Shown one piece after another: positions 23,228 to 34,770 of a stretch of DNA of 64,000 bases. The stretch's first letter is position 1. Each line of letters opens with the position of its first letter. A program made the position numbers and the translations under genes. Under the pieces are notes generated by a model. It worked only from the letters and a program-made list of their open reading frames with translations. It did no database searches and was not told where the DNA came from. The stretch spans positions 248,001-312,000 of the forward strand of contig CAWZYM010000173.1 of assembly GCA_963966185.1 (NCBI GenBank), in the 5' to 3' direction. The stretch is from Rhabditoides inermis. Taxonomy: Eukaryota > Nematoda > Chromadorea > Rhabditida > Rhabditidae.

Positions 23228-24849
23228 ATGACCACTGTAGTATATATATATGACAAACTCCGGGATTGCTAACATGTAAACGTTAGTAAAAATAAATGTG
23301 GCTATTTGTGGATTAAATTACATATTTTTTCAATTTTTCAAAGGAGTGGGGGATGCGCTGCTCCCTTCACGGTCGCGCTCGGTCCTCCCGATACTCCAGT
23401 CCTGCTTTCGCACACTCTCTCTGTGACGCCCCCCGTCTGGTGCAAAACATATGTGCAGGAAAACACTTCCCAGCACACACCGCACATCTCTGAAAGTACC
23501 ATATACAGTATAGTAAATTAATACATCCTCCTTTCTCTCTCTCTCTCTCTTTCTCGCTCTCGGCTCTATATTTCCCTCTTTCTCTCCTTCTCTCCCCCCC
23601 CCCCTCTCTCACTATCTCCCTCTATGCCTCTCTATGTTTCAAATAAGAATAATTCTAAACAAAATAGTTCAATACATACCTTTCTTTTCTTGTTGTAAAA
23701 AATGAAATACCCATGTATAGGGTTCTTCTATTTTAACGATTCTTTGTTTCCTCTTCTCTCTCACTTTCTACATCAGTAAAGAAGGACGGATGGTCCAGCG
23801 ATTTCTATCTCTCTCCGAAAGTGAGTGAATGTGTGTGTGTGTGTGCACACCGGTTAAACCGGTAAGTCTTTCTTGCTTTCTGTAAAAAAATGAATAGATT
23901 TATCTTGGTAAATAAGTGGTAACTGCTGGAGATTAAATCATCCTCAAAAAAATAAGGGGGTTTCTGTAGAAACCCTTCTTGAAAAAAAAGGTTACGGTAG
24001 ATAGGAGAATAATTCGCCCTTCCACCCTTTTATAATCAATCGATAAACGATACTCATCCGATGAGGGGTATCAGCTTCGTACTTAGATCGATTGGAGATC
24101 AGAAGTACGATTCATTTGGTTGCGAGATAAGGAGATTAATTTGACAGTCTCACAAAGGGGTCATCAGAATAACTCATCTTTAAAAAAAATAGAGAGGAAT
24201 TTCACTGATCTTGACAAAAAAATTAAATTTTATGGTATTGTCAGGAAGACACCAACGAAGAGAGTGGGTTACGGTAGAACAGGGATGCGATTGAGAACCG
24301 TCTGCTGCGGATTCGGTGGCTGACGCCTCCTGCCACTACACTACTCTATCTTCTCCGGCATCCAGTCACACCTCCCGTCACTCCTTCCAAGACTCCTTCC
24401 TTTGATCTGACCCCGCCTCGCCTGTAATGCTCACCACTTACAATATATTCAACATCATAGATGGGAGGGAGAGATCTTTACGTTCTATTCCGTCACCTGT
24501 ATTACCTGTCTACTGTTACTACTACAATAAAGACGTTTTGTTGGATATTTTATTGGCGATAAAATCTCGCTTTCAGCATGCTGTTGACGGAACCAAGGGC
24601 AGAGCACTTGAGTGATAGACATTTATCTCTGATCGAAATAATGTGAGAAGCAAAACAAAAGTTGAGCGAAAGCGAAAATATGATAATAACGTAACAATCA
24701 ATACGAATCGAAATCACCGAGAGAATCGAGAGAGGATGAGTGAGATACCGCGGCGCAAAGAGAAGTGCATTTGTACCGGTTCCATGAGGCAAGGACAGAG
24801 GACGGGACAGTGAGGACAGAGGACGGTGCGTGAAAACAGGACAATTGTG
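23228..24849. other. Region with isolated exon-like pieces, no assembled gene
   Basis: Three pieces look exon-like. On the minus strand 23350-23493 follows an acceptor (CTTTCAG) and reads CAVCAGKCFPAHMFC, a Cys-rich stretch. On the plus strand about 23776-23820 lies between CATCAG and GTGAGT and could read KKDGWSSDFYLSPK. On the plus strand about 24245-24323 follows TTGTCAG and ends GMRLRTVCCGFGG then TGA. I could not join them into one gene. CT-rich low complexity fills 23520-23630. Confidence 0.25.
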
Positions 24850-25290
24850 ACGTGGGGTTACAGTTGGTGGATGCTATACAAGTCAAATTTACTCAAGGCG
24901 GTTTTGAAGGTTGAGAGAGAGGAGCACCCCACTACTGTATCGGGGAGCTCGTTCCAGGCCCTCACTACCCTCACCGCAAAACTACCGTAAACCAGCGAGT
25001 TGGAGACGGTCGACTTCCTCAGCTGGCGCCCATTCGGTCGCCTCCCGCTCTGACGAGATGGAGGAATCACCTGCAGGATTCCGCTCAACTCGTTAGACTC
25101 CATTCCCGCCAGTATCCTAAAGCAGAAGATAAGATCTAGTTCAATGCGGCGATACTCGAGAGAGCGCATTCCGAGGATTGCGAGCCTCTCTTCGTATGCC
25201 ATATCAAATGCCGGGAAACCTAACTTCAGAAGAGCAAACCTACTAAACCTGTGCAGAACATCTTCAACCTATGCAATGTCGCCCACGAGC
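24850..25290 (-). pseudogene. 5'-truncated CR1-type LINE tail
   Basis: The minus strand reads RFSRFALLKLGFPAFD, YEERLAILGMRSLEYRR, DLIFCFRILAG, VVRAWNELPDTVV and FKTALSKFDLYS, the standard C-terminal part of CR1-like reverse-transcriptase proteins (Y-x-x-R-L...L-E-x-R-R...W-N-x-L-P...F-K). Everything upstream, including the polymerase motifs, is missing, as expected for 5'-truncated insertions. Not related closely to the LINE at 5.7-8.9 kb. Confidence 0.75.
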
Positions 25291-26560
25291 ACAATATCAC
25301 GAGCACGCGGGATACCAACGCGCATTGCAGTTGTCTTTCCGCCACCGAGAGATCAAACAATCTTCCCTCGGTCTCTCTCTCACTCTCACTCTCTCACTCT
25401 CTCACTCACTGCTCTGTCATCCATCGGTTGGCTCGTGCAATGTCCGCTCCTCGGGCTCGCGTCCTCCAGCCCACTCTGCGTCTCTGCCCGTGCCTCCTCT
25501 GCGCCTCTTCCATTCGCACACTCTCTCGGTCATCCCTGCTCGCCCGGTTCCGCCCTCAGACACCCAGACACACGCTCAATGAATATAGCCGCGGCTTCGC
25601 AGCACTTTTCGTTTATTTGTCCTATTTCGTAGGTGCGTTACTCATTATAGTGTGCACACTTCGTAACGCGTACATGTTCGAAATGTGTTCTTGAATCCTG
25701 AGAAGTTCTATAAACGCGAAAGCCTAGTATTGGAAATGTGCGTTGTCGGAAGAAGGAATAGATTGTACTATTTGATAATACTTTTTACTATGGAAACCGA
25801 TCGATGTGTTTATGGCCTTTCTTACCTCATATTCTATCTACTGTTTTCCGCAGTTCTCACCGTCTTATCTGTGCGGTGATATTGAGATCTTGTGATATGC
25901 ATTTGGCTCAACTAGCATTAGTAGGGAGTGGAAACAAAGTTGAGAGTGGAAATGTTTAGTAACAATTGTAAATGGAAAAAAAAGTTTTACATTTTCACGT
26001 AGTCCGCGCTTCGCGCGAACATTTCTTTTTAGTCTTTCAGAAACCCATAATATCGCTTTCAGAAACCCATAGTATCGCTTTAACTGTCTTAATGTTTCAT
26101 CACCATTCTCACTTTGTAAACACTTGTCGTAGAGGTGTGAAATAATAATTTTGATAGGCGTTACACGCCTTCTTTTATACAAGGGAGAGCGCACTTTGGT
26201 ACTTTGGCGTGGTTGCAAGAGAGAAAGAGGGAGTGAGTGCACATCTGAACAGTCGAAAATATACTTCATTTCTCTCGCCTTCCGTATGATAGCCAAGAAA
26301 GAGGAATATTCATTTGTCATTTTCTTTTCACTCGGTAGTGCGCGGCTGCGCCGCTTATCAGAACATGCTGGAGATGGAATGGATGAAGTGGAGTTGAAAT
26401 ATTTGTTTTGGTAGAAAAGTTTTTGAAAACACATGTTCTCATTTTTGTACTGCTCCCCGCTTTTTTTCAAATATGTGGGCTGTGGGAGATTTTTTTTCGC
26501 TTTAACAAAAAAATGAAGGAGCGGAAACAAACTTGTACTTGTGAAAATTCATATTACACG
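25291..26560. other. Intergenic, no gene seen
   Basis: CT-rich low complexity fills about 25370-25420. Open frames over it are composition-driven. Repeated short blocks (CAGAAACCCATAATATCGCTT and its near copy) occur near 26040-26080. No exon chain was found on either strand. Confidence 0.35.
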
Positions 26561-26564
26561 GGCA

Positions 26565-27290
26565 AAAACAATTTGGGAGCAGCGGGGTTCGAACCCAGGT
26601 CACTCACTTGCCACGCCCTTATCATAGCCACTACTCTACCAGGAACCAGGACGACGTTTCCTTGAGCTCAAAACCCAATCACTATCTCCCTGACTCATAA
26701 CCAAGACCGGCAAAAAAGGGAGAAGCGGGGTTCGAACCCCGGTCTCACTTGTCACGCCCGCACCGTAGCCACTACACTACCATGCAGACGTTTACATGTG
26801 CTCAAAACCCATTCACTATCCTTCTGACAGTGTGTCAGAGTGAACAAAACGTTCTGGCCGGGGCGGGATTCGAAACAGGGACCTCAGGCTTAACAGGCGG
26901 ACGCTCTACCGCCTGAGCCAGAATGGCTACGCCGTGGCTCTCTTAAAGCTCGAACTCGTCTCCGCCGGCTCGGTCGCATGCAGTTAGAGAGTGTCGACAC
27001 GCGCAGCAATACGTTTCACTTGCAATCGATCGACAATCAATATCGTAGAGCTCTAACATGTATGAATACTATCCCACATGTTTCCTCCATTATAGCATCG
27101 GTTCCGAAAGCGCACACTCTATTCTTCTCTATTGACACTCTATTCTCTCCTATTCACACGCTATCGCCGGGCCGCGCTGGCCTCATCGCTCTCTCACCTA
27201 AACCAAACACATGGCCACTTAGTGTAGTGGTCTAAGGCGCGGTTGCGCGGATTCGATGCTCGCAGGTTCGAATCCCGGTACGGGCAGAGG
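26565..27290. repeat. Cluster of four tRNA-like modules
   Basis: Minus-strand modules at about 26573-26650, 26721-26792 and 26857-26925 each show a B-box (GGTTCGAACCC or TTTCGAATCCC) and an A-box-like part (GTAGTGTAGTGGCTA, GGCTCAGGCGGTAGAGC) about 45 bases away. A plus-strand module lies at about 27213-27285 (GTGTAGTGGTCTAAGGCGC ... GGTTCGAATCCCG). The first two minus units also share flanking CTCAAAACCCA-TCACTATC, so a ~150-bp unit was tandemly copied. Stems do not pair into proper cloverleaves, so these look like SINEs or tRNA pseudogenes. Confidence 0.5.
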
Positions 27291-30154
27291 GTTTTGCTTA
27301 CATCTTGGCATCGTCTTCTGCCCCCCAGAGTACCAAGACATTGCCAAACTCGGCAAATTATGCAAATGAAGCTTAAGTGGCGTGACGGAGAAAATTCCCT
27401 TGCTGTACACTATAGGATGGGAGACGTGCCTTTCATCTCGTGATCTTTGCCTATATTTCAAAATCCGCCCCTTTCTTTGCTCAAGTTTGAAGTTTTTACC
27501 CAGTAAGTGTTTTTACACAGCATTGCGTCAGTTTCGCAATGTGTTGTTTCGTTTCCATGTAACGACCGCTACTACAGAGCGTTTACGTTCGGAAGAGCCG
27601 CAGCAAGCCGGATCGCCCCTCTACCTAGGAGAAATACTGATGAGCAGTGGCCTGCCCATCGACCAACTTGCAAGGTACGCGGTTATTTTCATTGTTTTAT
27701 ATAACATCACCCCGAAAAAAGTCTTATCCGATCCTTCCGGGTGCAAGGCACACTTAATTTCTTGGTGTGAGCGAATAGCTTGCGTGAATGCGAATTAGTG
27801 GGCCGGAGGAGGAGACATCGACATTAACGTCTTAGCCTCGCTCGCTCATGACTACTTCTTTATTGAGTTAATATTTTATATTTACTTTACTTTTAATGCT
27901 CAATAATGCCGATATTTTCCGATGAAAATATATGTGCATTTGCATACATCCATTAAATGTTTTCAAACCACGGTCGGTAGTTGTGTATTGACGGTTTGAG
28001 CTTTAAGAGATATTCTCGGAATCACATACACCTACTCACCAATATTAAACGGGTTTCCTTTTTTGTGAAGGATGTTGATGAATTCGCGAAGCCTATTCCC
28101 TTTCCATCAATTGCTCTGTTTTCCGAAGAGCTCTTTTTTTGTCTGTGATGGTTTGTAAATTGTTCGAACGGTGGGGTAAATGTGAAAGAGCACAATGTAC
28201 AATGGAGAACAGAGAATAGTTGATGGTTTCACTTTGTGCTCATTCGAGTAAAATCCGCAGTGGAATGAAGGAAGCAACAGCGCAACGGATTGAGAGAGAC
28301 GCTCTTCCTCCCGGAAGCGGAGACTCTTTTTCTAGTTGTATTTGTTTGGTAGCGATTTTGTTCCTTGTTCCCCCGCGTTCCTCGTTCTCACTGCTCATTT
28401 ATTTCATGCACATCTTCTTTTATAGGAATAATTCCCGTGACTATGCTTTCGGAAAAGTTATTTCGAATTCATTGTACTAGTACGATTGCAAGAGCGAGAT
28501 CCCATTGAAGTGAGATCCCATTGAATCTCCCATTGAAGTGTGTTTCACGCCCTATGTGGGCTGATTCCACTAGCCTTACTGCATTATTCATAGTGTTTCC
28601 TTCTCAACGCGATGCGCAAGCGCAACGTGACTTATACCGGCAAATAACAGTTACTTCGTGTCCCTTGGATGCATGTACACTCCAGTATGTATGTTCTCCT
28701 TGTCTGTTGTTGAAGACGCGAATGTTGCAATACGAATCTTCTCGATGAGTGATTCCCTCCCCAATGTCGTTGCGTATCGGTAGCGAGGCCAAACGGTGGC
28801 TTGGCTGATTCAGTCATCGATTGCATGCGACACTGCCTGTGCGGAGAGCCGTGGGGGCCGCGGCAGGGCGGAAGCCCACATCGACACGCGTGATGGTCAT
28901 GCTGATGATGTGATGGTGTGATGCTGAAACAGACACACATGTGTTGACTCGAACATCCACTCCCACTCGCTCATCCCATTTCCTCTCCTGTGCTGTCTCG
29001 ATAGCAATACGTTTTAGTTGTTGGGTAGGCAAGAGATGGAGTGAGAGAGCGAGGAGCGAAGCGGAAGTCCGCGAGACTCGTGCGTTCATTATTAGCACGT
29101 GTTTTCTCATCTCTCTCCTTTCACACAGAGTATTTGATATGCGCGATATTGAGGTAGCATGACTAGAGTAGAACACATGACAAACCACGTGGTTTTAATG
29201 TCTTTGATTGAGAATACTAGGTTAGTCAGATGACTAACATTCAAATTTTATGGCCATGTAGCGTAGTAAATAGTAAAATAAATATGAAGAACAGCTTATT
29301 ACTAATTTTTACTATTTACTTACATTTCCTCTATATTTTCATCTTCGAATAAGATGATTTTCTTTTCACGTTTTTTTGTCGGCGCAGCCGCAGACGATGA
29401 TAATTTCCATTGAACACTCGATGGAAAGCACGTTAGCTGGAAAGCTGTTTTATTAATCACAAGATGCGTTGACGCTGCCCACGCCCAGTTGATATTCTGA
29501 TTGGCGTGCTTGATGTATGATTCATGTTGAGAGTGTCGGCTGCACGCGTTGCTGCTGTCTGCGTGGAGCGTGAGTACTGCCGAGCGCAGCACTCTCGTTA
29601 TTGACTAGCCGGCCCGGCTGACCAGGTAGGCGGAGGAAAGGGAGGGAGGAGGACATCAAGGTGGACGCGTGGATTGCAGGAAGAGCCGCGTATCCCGCTC
29701 TCGCCACCACTATCACCGTCCGCGTCCGCGTCCGCGCCCTCGCCACCCCTCTTGTCTGACCGAGTGAGGAGTGCCCTGCCCACAGGCCTCCACCAGAAAC
29801 GTACAGAACTGCACGGTGAGTGGGAATACACATGTAATGGGTGTTATGTAAGTCAAAAAAATTTTCCAGACACTACACATAACACGAGTATGTTATGTGT
29901 GTGTTGTGTTTAATTATTACCTACAAACTATTATGAGTCTGCATTTGCAGGTTGGGTGTGCGTGCAGCAGCGGCATCTGCTGTCGGACTGTGTCTACCTG
30001 CGACCGCCCTAGGACCCCGACACCCACACCCCTCTACTATCTAGATCTACTTGTATTGTAAACCGCTACCCACAAGCGCACAGTGAGTTGATTTCTTTGT
30101 GGTTATATAAAGGAACAAATTGGAATGTTGTGTATGGCCATTCCCCCATTTCAG
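27291..30154. other. Upstream region of the PRL gene, with exon-like pieces
   Basis: A plus-strand piece at about 27584-27675 lies between TACTACAG and GTACGC and reads SEEPQQAGSPLYLGEIL..., unrecognised. Likely 5' UTR exons of the PRL gene are 29600-29816 (ends CACG then GTGAGT) and 29951-about 30080. A minus-strand piece near 29330-29560 could be coding (KKREKKIILFEDENIEEM). Otherwise nothing was recognised in 27.7-29.6 kb. Confidence 0.25.
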
Positions 30155-31859
30155 TTGGGAACGGCTACGGCTCAGAAGCGCCACGCCACGGCGTCGCCCA
30201 CCTACTTCCGGCCCGCTCCCAGCGAGATCAACTACGGAAGGTGGGTTGGTGCTTGTTTAACCATCATGTTTATGATTGTTACTTGTGACTTGAGTTATGT
30301 CTCTGGACACACAAACGTCATGCTAAATTTTAAATAGGCGGGCCAGGGCGATATAAGAATGTTGATCTGCCAGGAGAAATTAGAGACACCGTAACACAAC
30401 AGAAAATGTCCAATGCGGCAAATATTGAGCTGACCCTAGGCTATTTGTATCAAGCTACTTATGGGAAACTCATCGCATATGTGCGATGATTTATGTTGAG
30501 CTGATGTGCTTGGCTATGTCGACATTACAGGATGCGGTTCCTGATCACGGATCGACCCAACGACACGAGCATCAACAACTACATTGAGGTGGGTTTAAAA
30601 AAAATATGTTTGTGATTTTGTTTTAATATGCGAATGTAAGTGAGACTGTGAGACGGCTTTCTGTGCAATGGGCGTGTTTTTTGTCTGGACAGAGTGGGAT
30701 TTCGCACATTTCTGGAATGGATTATTGATAAGCAATTGCGTGTATTAGATGCGATTGCAAGCGGCTTTCTATTTTCTCGCGTAACTTGTTTGTCTCTTTC
30801 CATAATTTGTCTCTGATTTTGTCGTGTGTATCTGAGGGAATGGGGTTTCTTTCGTTTGCGTCACTGCCTCGTTTTTACCTCTCGTGACATAATTATCATC
30901 ATGTACACGAAATAGCAAGCCTTATATTGTTGACAGAAACTGACTGAGGGAGTTTATAAATAGCGATACCAGTAATGGATATTATTAATATATGAATATG
31001 AATACATATTCGAGTCGCTTTCGCTTACATAACTACATAGCTAGCGTAGCGTGTTGCTGAAGTTGCAAGCCATAACAGTTGTAGATGGGGCTACGAGTGT
31101 GGAATAAACATAGACATCTTAGCGATGGCTGCGATGGGGTGGAGGATGAAGATGTGAAGAATTCGAATACATACGAAATTATTTAACAGCATCATGATGT
31201 CATTAAATATTGTGTATATTTTGCAGGAGTTGTCTCGCCACGGCGCGAAGGCAGTGGTGCGTGTGTGCGAGCCGAGCTACGAGACGCGTCCGCTGACGGA
31301 GCAGGGCATCGACGTGCTCGACTGGGAGTTCAACGACGGCTCCCCTCCTCCCCCCGAGGTGATCGCCAAGTGGCTGCAGCTCGTCAAGCGCATGATGAGA
31401 AATTGATAGATGTCGTGCGAAAGGGTGGGGCTATACAGTTTTTGATGTGGTGTGAACGTTTGGAAGATGAGTAATGGATAAATGTGGGATATGTGTATGT
31501 TGTTGTGTTTGAGGTGCACTGTGTGGCTGGGCTGGGCCGGGCGCCCGTCCTCGTCGCTCTCGCACTCATCGAGGCGGGCATGCAGTACGAAGACGCCGTA
31601 GAGCTCATCCCCAGGTACACTCAAGCCTTTTCCTCCTTCTCTTTTCCATATTTTGCAGTTACCATAACACCATTGTCTTTGTTTTTACTTTTTGTCACAG
31701 TTCTTTGCCATGATTCTTTACTGTGTGTGTTTGAGGCAGCGTCGCGGCGCGCTGAACCAGAAACAGCTGGACTTTCTGGAGAAGTACAAGGCGTCGGGGG
31801 AGCTGCGCAAGCTGCGGTACTCGATGGACGGCAAGCAGAAGGCGTGCTGCATCCAGTGA
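30155..31859 (+). CDS. PRL-type (PTP4A) prenylated tyrosine phosphatase
   Basis: Small membrane-tethered dual-specificity phosphatase of the PRL family. Exons: about 30155-30240 ([12 protein letters not shown]), 30531-30588 ([19 protein letters not shown]), 31227-about 31390 ([19 protein letters not shown] ... [19 protein letters not shown]), 31512-31614 ([19 protein letters not shown]) and 31736-31859 ([18 protein letters not shown] ... CCIQ, TGA). Key residues are visible: the general-acid Asp in WEFNDG, the catalytic Cys and Arg in HCVAGLGR, and a C-terminal CaaX box CCIQ for prenylation. Two problems remain. The start is uncertain: an ATG at 30134 reads through the putative acceptor in frame (MAIPPFQLG), otherwise an upstream exon is needed. 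And the ~12 residues expected just before HCVAG (a beta strand, normally ...CVAV) were not found between 31390 and 31511. Exons from 31227 on are repeated in a tandem duplication. Confidence 0.85.
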
Positions 31860-32379
31860 GACCCGTCCTCTTCAGGACACTCCCCCCTCTCTCTGCGATA
31901 TAATGATTCTATGTATCGGCACATCCGCCGTCCCCTCTCTTCTTTCCGGTCTATGCCTTATGCGGTCGCTTTTGGCCCTCGCTCTCTCTCCTCTCCCTAA
32001 CCCAACTCTACCCTCTCTCTCTCTCTTGATGGTAGTGATTCCTTATTAGTCGTGTACGAAAATTTTGTCCGTTTTATCGCGTTGTCTATTTTGGTGTTTG
32101 TTGCATGATTGACTGAGTGAGTTGTTGATGGCCCGTCGCGTTGTTTTGTACACACTCGATGTTGTCTTGTCTCCCTGTTTCCCATGACTCGAGTATTTGG
32201 GATTGTATAGATGGATTGAATTATATCATGTACTGCTCTCTCGCTCACCCACCCATACCACGCCGCTATTGTTTGTCTATGTGGGATCGTGATTGATACA
32301 TGATGCGAATTGTAAATAAACTACTTCCTGTGATATGTCGTTATTTGTCGCATTTACGTATGGTTTTAAGACCAATCTT

Positions 32380-32645
32380 TTAGCCAGGCGCGGTTTTGTG
32401 TTCAAAAAGCCAATTGGGTTGTGGACTTTGACAAATTAATAATGGTTTATTTTTGTATTTTGTTTTCAATGTTTTTGTATATTCCATGCGGTCCTCGTCC
32501 ATGAGTGCCCCGTGGAAGTAGGGCAGACTGATGTAGGGGTCGTCTTCAGATCCTGGAGAGGTCAATCAAGGAGAGAGAGAGAGAGGGAGAGAGTGAGAGA
32601 GAGAAGGAGGGAGGGGGGGGAGAGAGGGAGCGTACTTCTCGCCAT
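32380..32645 (-). pseudogene. 5' end of an SH2-domain protein gene, copy 1 (truncated)
   Basis: On the minus strand a 10-nt coding exon from ATG at 32645 (MAR) joins, across an intron filled with CT repeats, to SEDDPYISLPYFHGALMDED. The LPYFHGALMDED start matches the opening of SH2 domains in nematode Fer/Fps-like kinases (P-Y/F-Y/F-H-G-x-L-x-x-E/D-D). After RMEY the frame runs into unrelated sequence and stops at 32380; no donor site or further SH2 exon follows, because the PRL 3' UTR begins. A truncated gene start. Confidence 0.55.
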
Positions 32646-32743
32646 GGCGGTGTGTCGTGGGAGGGGCGAGTGGGGCCGCCGATCCTTCGCCGAAATTATT
32701 TAACAGCATCATGATGTCATTAAATATTGTGTATATTTTGCAG

Positions 32744-33376
32744 GAGTTGTCTCGCCACGGCGCGAAGGCAGTGGTGCGTGTGTGCGAGCCGAGCTACGAG
32801 ACGCGTCCGCTGACGGAGCAGGGCATCGACGTGCTCGACTGGGAGTTCAACGACGGCTCCCCTCCTCCCCCCGAGGTGATCGCCAAGTGGCTGCAGCTCG
32901 TCAAGCGCATGATGAGAAATTGATAGATGTCGTGCGAAAGGGTGGGGCTATACAGTTTTTGATGTGGTGTGAACGTTTGGAAGATGAGTAATGGATAAAT
33001 GTGGGATATGTGTATGTTGTTGTGTTTGAGGTGCACTGTGTGGCTGGGCTGGGCCGGGCGCCCGTCCTCGTCGCTCTCGCACTCATCGAGGCGGGCATGC
33101 AGTACGAAGACGCCGTAGAGCTCATCCCCAGGTACACTCAAGCCTTTTCCTCCTTCTCTTTTCCATATTTTGCAGTTACCATAACACCATTGTCTTTGTT
33201 TTTACTTTTTGTCACAGTTCTTTGCCATGATTCTTTACTGTGTGTGTTTGAGGCAGCGTCGCGGCGCGCTGAACCAGAAACAGCTGGACTTTCTGGAGAA
33301 GTACAAGGCGTCGGGGGAGCTGCGCAAGCTGCGGTACTCGATGGACGGCAAGCAGAAGGCGTGCTGCATCCAGTGA
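32744..33376 (+). pseudogene. Duplicated PRL 3' exons (5' part missing)
   Basis: Second copy of the last three PRL exons, with the same HCVAGLGR loop and CCIQ end. It lacks the first two exons and any promoter of its own. It could only be used by splicing from the upstream copy, or may be an assembly artefact. Confidence 0.75.
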
Positions 33377-33896
33377 GACCCGTCCTCTTCAGGACACTCC
33401 CCCCTCTCTCTGCGATATAATGATTCTATGTATCGGCACATCCGCCGTCCCCTCTCTTCTTTCCGGTCTATGCCTTATGCGGTCGCTTTTGGCCCTCGCT
33501 CTCTCTCCTCTCCCTAACCCAACTCTACCCTCTCTCTCTCTCTTGATGGTAGTGATTCCTTATTAGTCGTGTACGAAAATTTTGTCCGTTTTATCGCGTT
33601 GTCTATTTTGGTGTTTGTTGCATGATTGACTGAGTGAGTTGTTGATGGCCCGTCGCGTTGTTTTGTACACACTCGATGTTGTCTTGTCTCCCTGTTTCCC
33701 ATGACTCGAGTATTTGGGATTGTATAGATGGATTGAATTATATCATGTACTGCTCTCTCGCTCACCCACCCATACCACGCCGCTATTGTTTGTCTATGTG
33801 GGATCGTGATTGATACATGATGCGAATTGTAAATAAACTACTTCCTGTGATATGTCGTTATTTGTCGCATTTACGTATGGTTTTAAGACCAATCTT

Positions 33897-34163
33897 TTAG
33901 CCAGGCGCGGTTTTGTGTTCAAAAAGCCAATTGGGTTGTGGACTTTGACAAATTAATAATGGTTTATTTTTGTATTTTGTTTTCAATGTTTTTGTATATT
34001 CCATGCGGTCCTCGTCCATGAGTGCCCCGTGGAAGTAGGGCAGACTGATGTAGGGGTCGTCTTCAGATCCTGGAGAGGTCAATCAAGGAGAGAGAGAGAG
34101 AGGGAGAGAGTGAGAGAGAGAAGGAGGGAGGGGGGGGGAGAGAGGGAGCGTACTTCTCGCCAT
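33897..34163 (-). pseudogene. 5' end of an SH2-domain protein gene, copy 2 (truncated)
   Basis: Identical to the copy at 32380-32645 as part of the tandem duplication. This copy keeps the sequence upstream of the ATG (34164-34250), so it lies next to the original promoter side of the SH2 gene. Confidence 0.5.
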
Positions 34164-34339
34164 GGCGGTGTGTCGTGGGAGGGGCGAGTGGGGCCGCCGA
34201 TCCTTCGCCCTCCCTTTCTAGCCTCGTCCAGACGGGGCGGGGCTAGTCATAATCAAGCCAAACCACATCCTTTCCAATGTGCGCTCATACCATACCAAGC
34301 ATCTTCAATGTACCATGTATATTTCTCCATAAACATGTC

Positions 34340-34770
34340 AGAAACAGTATTGCACAATACTTTATTACAATTCGCATGTAGCAATCACGATCCCACATAG
34401 ACAAACAATAGCGGTGTGGTATGGGTGGGTGAGCGAGAGAGCAGTACATGGTATAATTCAATCCATCTATACAATCCCAAATACTCGAGTCATGGGAAAC
34501 AGGGAGACAAGACAACATCGAGTGCGTACAAAACAACACGACGGGCCACCAACAACTCACTCAGTCAATCATGCAACAAACACCAAAATAGACAAAACGG
34601 ACAAAATTTTCGTACACGACTAATAAGGCACTACCATCAATGAGAGAGAGGGTACAGTTGGGTTAGGGAGAGGAGAGAGAGAGAGAGCGATGGCCGAAAG
34701 CGATCGCATAAGGCATAGACCGGAAAGAAGAGAGGGGACGGCGGATGTGCCGATACATAGAATCAATAGC
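34340..34770 (-). repeat. Inverted, diverged copy of the PRL 3' UTR
   Basis: Read on the minus strand this matches the PRL 3' flank (about 31905-32330) with scattered substitutions and small indels: shared blocks include CTCACCCACCCATACCAC, CGAGTATTTGGGATTGTATA and CTATGCCTTATGCG. It is clearly older than the near-perfect tandem duplication. Confidence 0.8.

Larger units (their letters stand above)
31174..34208. repeat. 1,517-bp tandem direct duplication
   Basis: 31174-32690 and 32691-about 34208 are the same sequence; the only difference I see is one extra G in a poly-G run near 34130. The unit starts inside a PRL intron (CGAAATTATTTAAC) and ends after the start of a minus-strand SH2 gene (GATCCTTCGC). 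It contains the last three PRL exons, the PRL 3' UTR and the SH2 gene start. Confidence 0.9.

Noticed and set aside
22082..23612. Ser/Leu-rich and Arg/Glu-rich frames in and after the UNC-18 3' exons
   Set aside because: They translate CT/GA low-complexity DNA or shadow UNC-18 exons.
26857..26925. Minus-strand tRNA gene (GTT anticodon appearance)
   Set aside because: D-loop and B-box are good, but the anticodon, T and acceptor stems do not pair, so it is kept only as a tRNA-like repeat.
27382..27798. 138-codon open frame near the tRNA-like cluster
   Set aside because: Composition and content are not protein-like over most of its length; only a short internal piece looks like an exon, and it could not be linked to others.
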